Shown: positions 26,593-36,710, counted from the stretch's first letter. The stretch is 64,000 bases of DNA from Bacteroidota bacterium (GCA_016706255.1 JADJJZ010000003.1:1212501-1276500); one strand, 5' to 3'. Numbers and translations: made by a program. The notes: generated by a model from the sequence alone, not told the origin.

Positions 26593-26931
26593 TATAAATT
26601 ATTTTTAAAGAAAAGAAATGCATTTTATGAAGACTCAATAAAGGATTACACTAAAGTTGCGATGCTTTTACCTGATTTTAAGAATGAAATTGCTGAACAT
26701 ATTTGTAAAGCAAGTAGATGGTATCTTAATAAACATGAGATTCATAAGAATTTGTTTGTTGTGTGGGAAGAAAATAAAAAAAGGTTAAGAATATTTGTAA
26801 CCGAAGATGAAGGAATTTGTAGTAAGTTAAACATTGACAAGGAACTTTTATCGGAAACAAAAAAGATTCTTTGTAAGATATTTAAATTTTCAGGCCAATT
26901 TGTATATGAAACTGATGAACTACCTTTCTAA
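26593..26931 (+). pseudogene. In-frame continuation after TAA, probably the tail of the nuclease-like gene
   Basis: After TAA at 26590-26592 the same frame stays open for 112 codons (YKLFLKKRNAFYEDSIKDYT... DELPF). It contains ATG at 26662, but the 23 codons before that ATG read as normal protein, so a continuous gene broken by one nonsense change is more likely than a new gene. C-terminal part: KNLFVVWEENKKRLRIFVTE. No family recognised. Confidence 0.45.
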
Positions 26932-27010
26932 AATGACAAATTGGAAAGTATTGAACATAAAAAGGTACTGATTTGAACCTTCACTTTAAATTTACTTAAG
27001 ATTACAGCTT

Positions 27011-27358
27011 ATGAAAAAGCATTTTATTGCACTTACACTTTTAATCGCAATTTCGCAAACCTCAAGTTTGTTTGGTCAAAATACTAAGGAATTATTTATC
27101 ACCGGAACAGTTACATCAGTAAATATTAAAGGGTATGGCGCAAATTCTGCGGAACTTTTGTTTACGATTCTTGATACAATTTCCAAAACTGAAATACCCA
27201 TAATGGTAACTTCAGAATATGAACCGCAAATATTTACCTCAATGTCAAATTTTGTCACATTAGCTTGCTTTAATAAAGTTGTTATTACCGCTGGATATAC
27301 TAAAAAACCTAACGAAACTGCAAAGGCAATTGAAGTGTATTACCCTAAAAAGAATTAA
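27011..27358 (+). CDS. Small secreted protein, unrecognised
   Basis: 115 residues with a clean signal peptide (MKKHFIALTLLIAISQTSSL, cleavage after FGQ). The mature ~92 residues look like a small beta sandwich (ELFITGTVTSVNIKG, AELLFTILDTISK, NKVVITAGYTKKPN, AIEVYYPKK). No known family, no lipobox. It begins about 80 bases after the broken gene and may be a single transcription unit. Function unknown. Confidence 0.6.
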   Translation: MKKHFIALTLLIAISQTSSLFGQNTKELFITGTVTSVNIKGYGANSAELLFTILDTISKTEIPIMVTSEYEPQIFTSMSNFVTLACFNKVVITAGYTKKPNETAKAIEVYYPKKN

Positions 27359-27506
27359 AAAAATAGTCTTGATAAAAATAACTGGATTGCAAATATTTTG
27401 CCTTTACAGATTCAATTTGTTAAATTGCATTTAACCTTTACTATCTTATGTATAATTTATTCAAATATTAACTTAAACTATTATCAATAACAAGTTGAAA
27501 ATACCA

Positions 27507-28343
27507 ATGAATTACCTCCAAAAATCCACCTTAGCATGCCTTTTCGCATGCACCCACCTCAAAATCTTCGCCCAACTAACTCAACCCGAAGGTTATTTCA
27601 CCTCCGAAGCAAGGGCTGTAACAGCAGATACAGGAATTATTGTATCAATCAAAAAATTTAACCCAACCGAAACAGATATTGAAAATGCAGTTAAACCACC
27701 CAAAAACTGACCATGGAATTTTTTAACGTTGCCTTACGGGTCAAAAAAGTTATTATTGAATAACAAGGGTTTCGAATCCAAACTTTATGCTTTGAATAAT
27801 GCCGGAGAAGTGGTTTGGGAATATACATTAGGGTATTCTGATAAACCGCAGGCGAGCCCTATTGTAATTAATGATAATTTCATTTTTGCAGGCGAATCGG
27901 AAGAGGAGGACAATAAAATTGCAATCCAAAAAATTGATTTAAACGGCAAAAAAGTCTGGAAAAAAGAACTGGACAGTCTGGACAATGTTGATGACATTAT
28001 TGTTGCCGGCGATATGGTTTGTGCACTTGTTTCTTTTGATTATTATCAAAAGGTGGTTCATCCAGATAATACTTACAGTAACAATATGTTTCCTGTGTAT
28101 TTCTATATGCAGTTTAATATTGAAACCAAAGAAATCATAAAGAAAGAATATCAAAAAATGGCAGTATATCTGTCCGGAAAACATTTTTCAAATCCTGTCC
28201 TGAACTCCGAATACTCCTACTTTTTAAATAATCTTGATTCAGCTGCGTTTTTATCTACCATTGAGCTTGAAAAGGCTACTATCATCAGCAAGAATTTAAC
28301 CGTAGGATCCGAAATTCGTCTGCTTTCAGCCGTAATGAATTGA
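27507..28343 (+). pseudogene. Secreted PQQ-propeller-like protein interrupted by an in-frame TGA
   Basis: The start at 27507 gives a signal peptide (MNYLQKSTLACLFACTHLKI then FAQ); a TTG at 27495 is less likely. The frame stops at TGA 27708-27710 after KPPKN and resumes in the same frame as PWNFLTLPYGSKKLLLNNKG. The second part has beta-propeller blade motifs (LYALNNAGEVVWEYTLG, IAIQKIDLNGKKVWKKEL). Same-frame continuation with sensible sequence on both sides argues for one gene of about 278 codons with a nonsense change (a TGG to TGA change would explain it). Confidence 0.6.
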
Positions 28344-28429
28344 TAATACCCAGGTTATAGGAAATCCCAAGCCAAAAAAAATTAATAATTTTCTCTAAAT
28401 TTAGAGCAAATACAACAAATTGATCAATA

Positions 28430-31400
28430 ATGAACCCTAAAAGCACCCTAATTAAAGACGCAATTAAATGTCTGACATCAGCAGTTGGTTTTGCTTGCAC
28501 TACGGATGAGGTCCAAACAATTATTGCTACTAACCTTAATGGTTTAAAAGAACTTTCAGATGAGCATCCTACCCTTAAATTGGGAGTTAGTGTAGTAAGT
28601 AAGTTGGTAAATAATTTAGCACCTGGATGGTTTGAAAAGGGGTTTTCAGGTATAACTTATAAAAATTTAAAGGCGGCACTGAATAGTCAACATCCAAATG
28701 ACTTAAACCATGATTTAGTAAAACTTATAAGGTTAGCTTCAGTGGAAGCTTTACGTTTAGTAGAAAAAATGTATTTAGATAACCTTAAAAAAAGTGATAA
28801 TAATGAAGACCCAAAGAAGGTTGGGCAAGTTTTTGATCGTTTAGTTGCTAAACTAAAATTTGTTTGTGAGAATGAGAACGAAAAGGTTAATAACCATACG
28901 CTTAATGAACATGAAGAATGGCGTACACATTTTACAGATTACATATTTCAGGAAACTGGAGTGGATCCAACAAGTCAATTTGCTTTAGAAATAAAACAGA
29001 ATTTGCCGTTTTGTCTCGACCTTGCAATAAAAGAAGCACTCAAGGATAGTAAAAATGAAAGAGCTTTTAAATCATATCAGATTTGGGTTTTGGAAAGTAT
29101 AGTGGAAAACAGTAGGTCTACTGAAGTCGGAATTGGGAATATCCAAAAAGAATTGAAAGCATTAAAAGAGGTTTGGCAAACTCAAAACCAAATTACCGGC
29201 AACGGAAGTGCCTTAGCTAGTCAAATAGAAGCTGAAATTGAGTATTTGAAGAAAGGCTATAATCAAATCTTAGATGCTATTATTAATTTTGAGATGTTGA
29301 TTGATAAGCGACTCGAGAAGACTGAAATTACAATAATTAAGGAGGTTGAGAACGCTAAGGACGAAATCATCCGCCACGTAAATAATAGTAAAGGCAGGAA
29401 AGTTAATCCTATATTATCAAGTTTACCCTTTAATGAAATTTTTGAAGGGCGTACACAAGAATTGCAAGAAGTAGAAATTTTGTTAACTACTTACAAAACA
29501 CTCAATGTAATAAGTATTCACGGTATAGGTGGTGTAGGCAAATCAACTTTAGCTAAACAATTATTTTTAAAACTTTATGACAATTACGATTTTAACCTGT
29601 TTTTGACTGGGAAAGATAATTTTGCTATGACTTTTTATGAAAATACTTTAATTACTAATTTAGGATTAAATGACACAGTTAATGCAATACCTTCAGAAGA
29701 TAGTAGAAGAGTTGAAAAAATTGCTCAACTCATAGTTAACGAACTCCTTAATTTACCGGGTGAAAAATTAATGCTTTTGGATAATATTCCTTATAACATG
29801 GGCGGGCTGCAGCCATTGTTGAATCGAGGATGGCATATTATTTCCACATCTCGTAATTTGAATTATGGTTTTAAACATTATGAACTACAACAAGCTTCTC
29901 CTGAGGACGCAAAACTTATTTATGCTGTTTATTTTGGTTTGAAATATGAGTCACTTAATGCGTGCGAATTAGTTTTAATTCAAACTATAGTTAAACGATT
30001 ATCATTTCACATATTAGCAATTGAATTAGTGGCTAAGAATGCGAAGTATTTAGGCTGGAATTTAGAAAAAACAGTTGAACAGCTTGATAAAAATGGATTA
30101 AACATTGCAAGATATGCTGATATTCAAACAACCCATTCACAGGAAGTAATTAAAAATATTTTTACCTATATCCTGCAAATTTTTCCGTTGGAAAATTTGG
30201 ATGCAAAAGAACAGCATTTATTGCTACTCTACAGTTTAATTCCTGCTACTAATATTAATGCTGAAGAATGGGCATTAATGTTAGGTGATTATGCTGAAAC
30301 CTGGCAGCATTTCAGTCGTCAATTGCATCAAAAAGGATGGTTAAGTGCTGACGATGGTAATGGCTTTTTACTTCACGCTTTACTAGCAGAAGTTTTAAGA
30401 ATTAAAAATGAAAATAAATTTTTTGAGGAAGCCCAAACAATGATAAATAGGCTCAATGATGGCTTGAATGATGAAAAATGGCATAATAATTTTCAAGAGT
30501 CAGTGCTTTTTGCGCGAATTGGATTGGTATTGATTGGTAATATTAATAAAGCTGAATACAAATTTGGTATACTTTCACATAATTTAGGAAAGTTCTATAT
30601 TGAAACTGGTAATTTATTACTTGCAATGCGGGCTTTTACAAGAATGCAGGAAGTTTTCACTTTATTATTGAATTCAGCACCACATGATTCAGATTTCAAA
30701 AACGGCTTGGCGATATCTTACTCAAAACTCGGTGAAACGCACAGCAGCTTGGGTAATTTGGATAAGGCATTGGAATTTTTTGAGGAACGCAATAAATTAG
30801 GCAAAGAACTCTATGCGCTCCAACCGAATAATGTATCCTTCAAAAACGGCAAGGATATCTTACTCAAAACTCGGTGAAACGCACAGCAGCTTGGGTAATT
30901 TGGCTAAGGCATTAGAATTTTATGAAAATGACATTGAACTAACAAAAGAACTCTGTGAGCTTCAACCGAATAATGTATCCTTCAAAAACGGCTTGGCGAT
31001 ATCTTACTCAAAACTCGGTGAAACGCACAGCAGCTTGGGTAATTTGGCTAAGGCATTGGAATTTTTTGAGAAAGATATTGAATTAACAAAAGAACTCTAT
31101 GCGCTCCAACCGAATAATGTATCCTACAAATACGCCTTGGCGATATCTTACTCAAAACTCGGTGAAACGCACAGCAGCTTGGGTAATTTGGCAAAGGCAT
31201 TGGAATTTTTTGAAAAAGATATTGAACTGACCAAAGAACTCTATGCGCTCCAACCGAATAATGTATCCTTCAAAAACGCCTTGGCGATATCTTACTCAAA
31301 ACTCGGTGCCACGCACAGCAGCTTGGGTAATTTGGCTAAGGCATTGGAATTTTTTGAATTGGAAACTCACCTTTTTGAAGAACTCTATGAGCTCCAACCG

Positions 31401-32187
31401 AATAATGTATCCTTCAAAAACGGCTTGGCGATATCTTACTCAAAACTCGGTGAAACGCACAGTAGCTTGGGTAATTTGGCTAAAGCATTGGAATTTTTTG
31501 AGGAACGCAATAAATTAGGCAAAGAACTCTATGAGCTCCAACCGAATAATGTATCCTTCAAAAACGGCTTGGCGATATCTTACGAAAAACTCGGTGAAAC
31601 GCACGGCAGCTTGGGTAATTTGGCTAAAGCATTGGAATTTTTTGAGGAACGCAATAAATTAGGCAAAGAACTCTATGCGCTCCAACCGAATAATGTATCC
31701 TTCAAAAACGGCTTGGCGATATCTTACGAAAAACTCGGTGAAACGCACAGCAGCTTGGGTAATTTGGCTAAGGCATTGAAATTTTTTGAAAAAGATATTT
31801 AACTGACCAAAGAACTCTATGAGCTCCAAACCGAATAATGTATCCTTCAAAAACGGCTTGGCTATATCTTACGAAAAACTCGGTGCGACGCACAGCAGCT
31901 TGGGTAATTTGGCTAAGGCATTGGAATTTTTTGAAAAAGACATTGAATTAACAAAAGAACTCTATGCGCTCCAACCGAATAATGTATCTTTCAAAAACGG
32001 GTTGGCGGTATCTTTTGTTAAATTAGGTTCATTTCATGAAGATAAATTGGAAGATACAAATACTGCAATAAATTATTATAAACAAAGCGAATTATTATGG
32101 ACAGAGCTTGTAAGTGATTTTCCTAAGTATCCTGAATTTAAAAGTAATCTGCAATGGATAAAGAAAAAATTGGCATCTTTAAAATAA
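28430..32187 (+). pseudogene. STAND (NB-ARC-like) NTPase with C-terminal TPR-like repeats, broken at two sites
   Basis: Intact first frame: 815 residues to 30877. Residues 1-~330 are a helical N-terminal region of unknown type (MNPKSTLIKDAIKCLTSAVG). The NTPase has Walker A GIGGVGKST (~365-373), Walker B KLMLLDN (~446-452) and IISTSRN (~470), the STAND/NB-ARC layout. A winged-helix-like segment follows, then repeats of 48 residues. One repeat has lost two bases near 30852 (GGCAAGGATATC for GGCTTGGCGATATC), giving TGA at 30877; the next frame ends where a GAA became TAA (31800-31802) and one A is extra near 31829. STAND-TPR proteins are sensors that assemble on ligand; antiphage members are known, so a defence role is plausible inference. 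Confidence 0.78.
30707..32000 (+). repeat. Nine tandem 144-base coding repeats (48-residue TPR-like units)
   Basis: Unit starts at about 30707, 30849, 30993, 31137, 31281, 31425, 31569, 31713 and 31857. Each encodes LAISYSKLGETHSSLGNLAK, ALEFFE and a variable helix (KDIELTKELY, ERNKLGKELY or LETHLFEELY), then LQPNNVSFKNG. DNA identity is very high, with variation concentrated in the same helix and in A/E or K swaps. Such identity implies recent unequal exchange or conversion. A tenth, diverged unit (LAVSFVKLGSFHEDKL) closes the array. Confidence 0.93.
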
Positions 32188-32276
32188 TTTTTTTCACTAT
32201 TTTTTTTATTTATTTGCATTAACTCATAAAACTTGTATGCCCATACTCATTAATATTTAATAGTATTTTAAATTTT

Positions 32277-32526
32277 CGGCAGGAAGTTTTTCCAAAACTT
32301 ATTGAATTGGCAAAGGATACTACTTATGTAAAAATTTAAAAACAGTAGACTTGATTTATTTGAGAACTGAAAATTTTAATGGGCACGCGTTTATTGTTTA
32401 TTATGCCTTTGACTGTAAATTGTCCAAGTAGCCTTCAAAGAGTAAAAATGCCAACGCAATTTATGCGAAAAACTTTTTGTAATATAAAGAATACTATTCG
32501 TTGGAGTAGAAAAAAATACGCGATAG
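32277..32526 (+). pseudogene. Degenerate copy of the 39256 gene
   Basis: CCAAAACTTATTGAATTGGC, AAAGGATACTACTTATGTAA and ACTTGATTTATTTGAGAACT resemble the 39256 gene (39410-39500); later ATGCCAACGCAATTTATGCG and AAAAAAATACGCGATAG resemble its 3' end (39950-40026). The middle is deleted and frames are broken. The dispersed TGTGACA repeat follows, as it does after the intact copy. Confidence 0.55.
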
Positions 32527-33043
32527 TGGTGTGAAGGGTATGAGTTCCCGGTTAGCCAAATTTTTAATTAATATCAATTTATTGCTAAAATAACATATTA
32601 TGTGACATGGTTAAAGGCATAAAAATGAACATTCGTGGTTTGGAAGTGCTGATTTTGTTGTGTATTTTGTTAATGAATGTGACATATTTTAAGTTAAGGG
32701 AAAACTGTGAATTTGAAATTGGAATTTAGCGTGGTTATCAAAATTTCCTAAATTTGGTAGATTGTTTTTACAATTGAGTTTTTATAAAAGTGTTGCTACT
32801 AATTATCCCCATTGATTTTCAATAATTAATTCTGACAACAAAAATTTATATTTAAGAATTTAAAAAGTACAATGCTAAAACATATTGATTACTTTGAAAT
32901 GGTCTTTTTTATACTAAAAGAATGGTAAACGATTTTGAAATGAAACCCTACTCCAAATCTCCCATTAAGGTCGAATATAATCGGCAAAGTGGAATCGTGT
33001 TTCTCTACTAATCTGGTCAGGCGTAATAAAAAACTTTATTCAT
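32527..33043. other. Gap with dispersed repeat copy 2, otherwise empty
   Basis: Apart from the repeat at 32601-32770 I see only AT-rich sequence with no gene, tRNA or clear terminator. Confidence 0.4.
32601..32770 (+). repeat. Dispersed TGTGACA repeat, copy 2
   Basis: TGTGACATGGTTAAAGGCAT, then TGTGACATATTTTAAGTTAA, GGGAAAACTGTGAATTTG and GGTAGATTGTTTTT. The last words match copy 1 (GGAGATTGTTTTTT), so this copy is full length. Confidence 0.75.
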
Positions 33044-33568
33044 ATGGCTCTATTTACTATCAAAAACAACAAAACTTACCGATTAATTTTAAGGATAATC
33101 GAGATTGCGGTCGCTTTGATAATTCTTCTATTAATCATCACCTTTTTTCAAATAATGTACAATGGAATTTATGGAAAGGATCATTCAAGGTTCTGTTATG
33201 CATTATTTGCAGCTAATGTGGTCTTATGTAATAGTCTTTTAGCGTTTGGCAGATCGCCTGTATTTATTGAAAGATTTAATATTCAGGAGCAGAAATTGAT
33301 TTATTTGTCAGCAACAATGTTTTTGTATGCCGCGTTATTTGGCTTTTTTCTTAGTGGATGGATTTATGTGAATACTGATAAATCTTTTGTAGGTACAGAT
33401 GGTATACAATCGACTTCATTGGGCCAAAAATTAATGTTAGGCAGCCTAGCAGTAGGATTATGCGTATCGGTTATTTTCTCGATAGTCAGGCTAGGATACT
33501 TCTTCAAATGGTCAAAAAAGGCAATTGATAAGGTAAGTTCAGAATTGGATGCTAAAGTAACAAAATAA
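33044..33568 (+). CDS. Four-helix membrane protein, unrecognised
   Basis: 174 residues. Four hydrophobic segments: about 14-36 (IAVALIILLLIITFFQIMYN), 48-66 (LFAANVVLCNSLLAFG), 82-106 (LSATMFLYAALFGFFLSGWI) and 128-150 (GSLAVGLCVSVIFSIVRLGY), with a basic N-terminus and a charged C-terminal helix. No family recognised. An attC-like site follows within a few bases, so it may be cassette cargo. Confidence 0.62.
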   Translation: MALFTIKNNKTYRLILRIIEIAVALIILLLIITFFQIMYNGIYGKDHSRFCYALFAANVVLCNSLLAFGRSPVFIERFNIQEQKLIYLSATMFLYAALFGFFLSGWIYVNTDKSFVGTDGIQSTSLGQKLMLGSLAVGLCVSVIFSIVRLGYFFKWSKKAIDKVSSELDAKVTK

Positions 33569-33573
33569 AATTG

Positions 33574-33706
33574 CCCCTAATATGGGTTTTGCAGCAAGCG
33601 GGCCGATGTACATCCTTTGAGCTAATGATACTAATTTACTTTAGTGATAAATTTGGTCCTTTAGTTCCTTAATCCGCTCGAAGGCAAAACGCAACACGAT
33701 TAACTT
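33574..33706 (+). repeat. attC-like site 5
   Basis: Starts 6 bases after the stop at 33568 and ends 14 bases before the next ATG. GTTTTGC (33586-33592) pairs with GCAAAAC (33684-33690); AGCAAGCGGG faces AATCCGCTCG. The right end ACACGATTAAC is a degenerate core. A half-like copy (TTATGGGTTTTGCGGGATTG) occurs at 37239-37258. Confidence 0.5.
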
Positions 33707-33719
33707 CAATCATAAAAAA

Positions 33720-34538
33720 ATGCGTATCACACTCCTTTTAATATTCGCTTTATTTTTTGCCGGACAAACTGCGTATTCCCAATTTGAAAGCGAATCTGAA
33801 TTCGATTTTGACATGGAAATAAATGAAATCCTGTTACATGCTGACAAAGGAAAAACAAATAGAATAATCTGTAAATTTAATGAATACCTGCCCTCATTTA
33901 AAAGCAGTTTTTTTAAGGATGTGATAAAATTTGAGTTCCTCAATGACACAATTATAGTTCACTCGCAATATGGAAATAAAAACTATTGGCTTAATAGGAG
34001 TGGAAAACTAGTCGAAATAGAATACGACAAGAAAAATTCCTTAATTAAAACCCCATTTATTGATTCCGCTGGTTATAAAGTTTATTATTATGTATCGAAT
34101 AGAATAACTGATACTGTTTATTACTACACCCGCTTAAAAATAGATAGTGGTGGAAAATCGGTAGAAACAATTTATAAGGAAACTTCGAGTAAAACAGGTC
34201 AGAAAACGACAATGTTTAAAAAAGACTATATAGGAGATACATGTTTCACATATATATATCGGTTAACAAGTGGTGACTGGAAATTAATGTATGAAATAAA
34301 AGAATGGAAGGTTTGGGCAAATAACAGAGTAATCGATGCACCGTCCATTATGACAGACTACATATATGAAACAAATGGCAATATAACTAAGTCCGTAACT
34401 ACCACTAATTCAGTTTTTTTGTACGACAGCATTGGAAGGTTGACATCAGTGACGAAATTTTTCTTTTTAGACTATGACGAAAATTGGTATCAGAAACACA
34501 CGATGACAGTTAAATATGTTTCCGGTAAATGCTATTAA
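33720..34538 (+). CDS. Secreted protein, unrecognised
   Basis: 272 residues with signal peptide MRITLLLIFALFFAGQTAYS then Q. The mature part begins with an acidic stretch (FESESEFDFDMEINEIL) and is otherwise rich in beta strands and tyrosines (SAGYKVYYYVSNRITDTVYY, LTSVTKFFFLDYDENWY), in the manner of Bacteroidota YD/RHS-fragment or surface proteins, though no repeat consensus is clear. It is the gene behind attC-like site 5 and is followed by direct repeat A1. No partner identified. Confidence 0.6.
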   Translation: MRITLLLIFALFFAGQTAYSQFESESEFDFDMEINEILLHADKGKTNRIICKFNEYLPSFKSSFFKDVIKFEFLNDTIIVHSQYGNKNYWLNRSGKLVEIEYDKKNSLIKTPFIDSAGYKVYYYVSNRITDTVYYYTRLKIDSGGKSVETIYKETSSKTGQKTTMFKKDYIGDTCFTYIYRLTSGDWKLMYEIKEWKVWANNRVIDAPSIMTDYIYETNGNITKSVTTTNSVFLYDSIGRLTSVTKFFFLDYDENWYQKHTMTVKYVSGKCY

Positions 34539-34542
34539 TAAA

Positions 34543-34674
34543 AATTGTAGAAACTATCTTCGAGGCTTTTTTAGTTTATCGGCTCACGATATGAAGGGTT
34601 ATAATATTCATATTGGATGTTTATGAAATGTGATGCTTCATTTTCAAATTTTTTGTTAGTTTTGGAGAGGGTAA
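34543..34674 (+). repeat. Direct repeat A1 with promoter box
   Basis: About 130 bases repeated at 35509-35642. The last 43 bases (34624-34666) are identical in both copies and end in TTGTTAGTTTTGGA, containing the -7 box TAGTTTTG (34657-34664). Each copy stands upstream of a gene (34743 and 35681). TTTGTTAGTTTTGGAGAGG also recurs at 41912-41930. Confidence 0.72.
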
Positions 34675-34742
34675 AATGGCATGTTTTTTTAGGTTGCCTA
34701 TTTCATGTAGCCTGAAACAATAAATTAAAACTGAAATAAAAA

Positions 34743-35279
34743 ATGAGTGTTCACTTTATTGCTATAGTTCCTAAACAGTCTCATTATCCGGGCAACAAAA
34801 CTAAAGGCATTGAAATTTTAGAATGGTTAGTATCATTAGATGTTATTAAGGAAAACCTATCAGATTGTGTCTCAGGTTCAAATGGAGGTTATGCAATATC
34901 GGAAGGTGCAAAAAACATTACCACTACCCCAGTATATTTACCTTTTGACATCATACCCAATGGACTTGAAATAGTTGTTGAAAGAACTATTTTCCATGCT
35001 GCTGGGTTAGATGAATGTAAATGTCCGGTTTGTTATAAAGACATTACATCAGAAATTTGGTTATCTTTTGATAATTGGTTTGAACAAAAACTAGATGATG
35101 TTACTTGCCCAAATTGTAACATAAAAGCAGATATTAATAGCTACTTATTTTCTCCTGTGTGGGGATTTAGTGACTTAGGATTTATTTTTTGGAATTGGCA
35201 GGAGTTTAAAAATGAATTTATAGAAGAATTTAAATTGAGATTAGGGGTTGATATCTCGATAATATACGCTCATATCTAA
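34743..35279 (+). CDS. Zinc-ribbon-containing protein, unrecognised
   Basis: 178 residues, cytoplasmic. CKCPVC (about residue 98) and CPNC (about residue 122) make a four-cysteine zinc ribbon; the rest has many tryptophans and aromatics (EILEWLVSLDVI, FSDLGFIFWNWQEFKNEF). No family was assigned. Size, solubility and setting beside orphan fragments recall immunity proteins of polymorphic toxins, but that is speculation. Expressed probably from the box in repeat A1. Confidence 0.55.
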   Translation: MSVHFIAIVPKQSHYPGNKTKGIEILEWLVSLDVIKENLSDCVSGSNGGYAISEGAKNITTTPVYLPFDIIPNGLEIVVERTIFHAAGLDECKCPVCYKDITSEIWLSFDNWFEQKLDDVTCPNCNIKADINSYLFSPVWGFSDLGFIFWNWQEFKNEFIEEFKLRLGVDISIIYAHI

Positions 35280-35302
35280 TCCTCTTTACTAATATTTCAC
35301 CT

Positions 35303-35512
35303 AACATCGTATTCGTAGCCGGTGATGAATACATCATTGAAATTGCAGATAAGAATCGGTTTAAATATTTCAACCATCATTGTCCTGAGGGTTATTACGA
35401 CAAAACCAAATTACCGGAAATATTAACCTATATCTACTTTTGTAAGAGGCTAACTGCCTTAGTAAAAAAACAAGATATGAAGATTCTCATTAATGATTAT
35501 TATTATGAATAA
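35303..35512 (+). pseudogene. 3' fragment of a lost gene
   Basis: An open frame without a start reads NIVFVAGDEYIIEIADKNRF, then HHCPEGYYDKTKLPEIL and KKQDMKILINDYYYE before TAA at 35510-35512. Upstream it runs into the preceding gene out of frame. Codon use looks like real protein. It is followed at once by repeat A2. Confidence 0.5.
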
Positions 35513-35642
35513 AAATTATTATAAATATCTTCGAGGCTTTTTAGTTTATCCGTTTATTAATTGAGTAATTATAATATTCATTTTGACTGTTTTTGAAATG
35601 TGATGCTTCATTTTCAAATTTTTTGTTAGTTTTGGAAAGTGT
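35509..35642 (+). repeat. Direct repeat A2 with promoter box
   Basis: Second copy of A1. The -7 box TAGTTTTG is at 35627-35634. It lies in front of the lipoprotein gene at 35681. Confidence 0.72.
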
Positions 35643-35680
35643 GAATGAAAGGGAACACACACTGGCGCTTGCGCAACCTT

Positions 35681-36565
35681 ATGAAGACGATGCCATATAT
35701 ATTGTTAATCGGATTTTTAATAACATTGTTTTCGTGCGGACAACCCAACGAACAAAGCAATACACCTATTGTTAAAGTTGACACCTTAGAATTAAGGAAA
35801 CAAAAAAAAGAAAACGAACGTTTAGAAAAAATAAGGTTAAGAGAAGAAAAAGCTTATGTTGACAGTTTACGGCTAGATATAATTTTACAAAGCGCTTTAA
35901 TAATCGCAAACCAAAATATCGACAAAGATAAATTTATTGAGAAATATGCAGTTTTTGACGACAGTATTCCCGTAAGTGTAGAAATCAATTTAGACTACCA
36001 TTTTACAAATTCAAAGCCTCATTTGATAATTAGGAGAAGAGATCCATTTGCAATTTATATCGACATCTACACAAAAGTTGACAACAAATTTGAAAAAGTA
36101 GTTTCTCACGAAGAATGGACTATGACTTATGTGAGCGACACAATCCGGGATATAAATGGTGACGGATTAAGTGATTTCGTTGTAAACTGGTATGGGGCGA
36201 ATGGTTCTTGTTTAAAATCATTTAGCAATGTTTATCTGCTACTGCAAGACAAAAATTCGTTTTCAGATGATTTTGAATTTATTAATCCGACCTTTTCACC
36301 TAAAGAGAAAATTGTAAGAGGTATTTGTTATGGACATCCGGGCGAAACGGAAATGTATAAATACAAATGGAACGGAGTAAAAGTGGACACAGTGGAATAT
36401 GTTTCATATGAACGAACTGACAAAGGAAAAACCGGGAATATCATTATATCAACTGACATACCATATAGTAGCAAATCCAAAACCGTGAAAGTTTTAAAGT
36501 CGGTGCCATTGGAATATAAGAAAATTGATGGCTATGGCTGGTTTACAGGTGATGGAATCGAATGA
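35681..36565 (+). CDS. Lipoprotein with FG-GAP/VCBS-like motif
   Basis: 294 residues from the ATG at 35681; an in-frame ATG at 35645 would place the signal too far in. Lipobox: MKTMPYILLIGFLITLFSC (Cys 19). A charged linker (RKQKKENERLEKIRLREEKA) leads to a soluble domain. DINGDGLSDFVVNWYGANG resembles a calcium-binding FG-GAP/VCBS repeat. It probably sits on the periplasmic or outer-membrane face. No enzymatic motif is visible. Expressed from repeat A2. Confidence 0.62.
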   Translation: MKTMPYILLIGFLITLFSCGQPNEQSNTPIVKVDTLELRKQKKENERLEKIRLREEKAYVDSLRLDIILQSALIIANQNIDKDKFIEKYAVFDDSIPVSVEINLDYHFTNSKPHLIIRRRDPFAIYIDIYTKVDNKFEKVVSHEEWTMTYVSDTIRDINGDGLSDFVVNWYGANGSCLKSFSNVYLLLQDKNSFSDDFEFINPTFSPKEKIVRGICYGHPGETEMYKYKWNGVKVDTVEYVSYERTDKGKTGNIIISTDIPYSSKSKTVKVLKSVPLEYKKIDGYGWFTGDGIE

Positions 36566-36710
36566 AATAGCGATGGTTAATGTAGATTTGATTTAGTTCC
36601 AAGTGAAACAGTTGTTATTATTGGGATTAAATAATATTTTATCCATTTTATAGAGCAGATCTAAATTGAAATAGTAAATTAAATCATAAAAGAATGCAAA
36701 AATTTAACCT

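Noticed and set aside
26662..26931. Independent small gene from the ATG at 26662
   Set aside because: The 23 codons before it in the same frame look coding, so it is more likely the tail of the broken upstream gene.
30707..32000. CRISPR or satellite DNA
   Set aside because: The 144-base period is a multiple of three and the units encode 48-residue TPR-like repeats in one frame.
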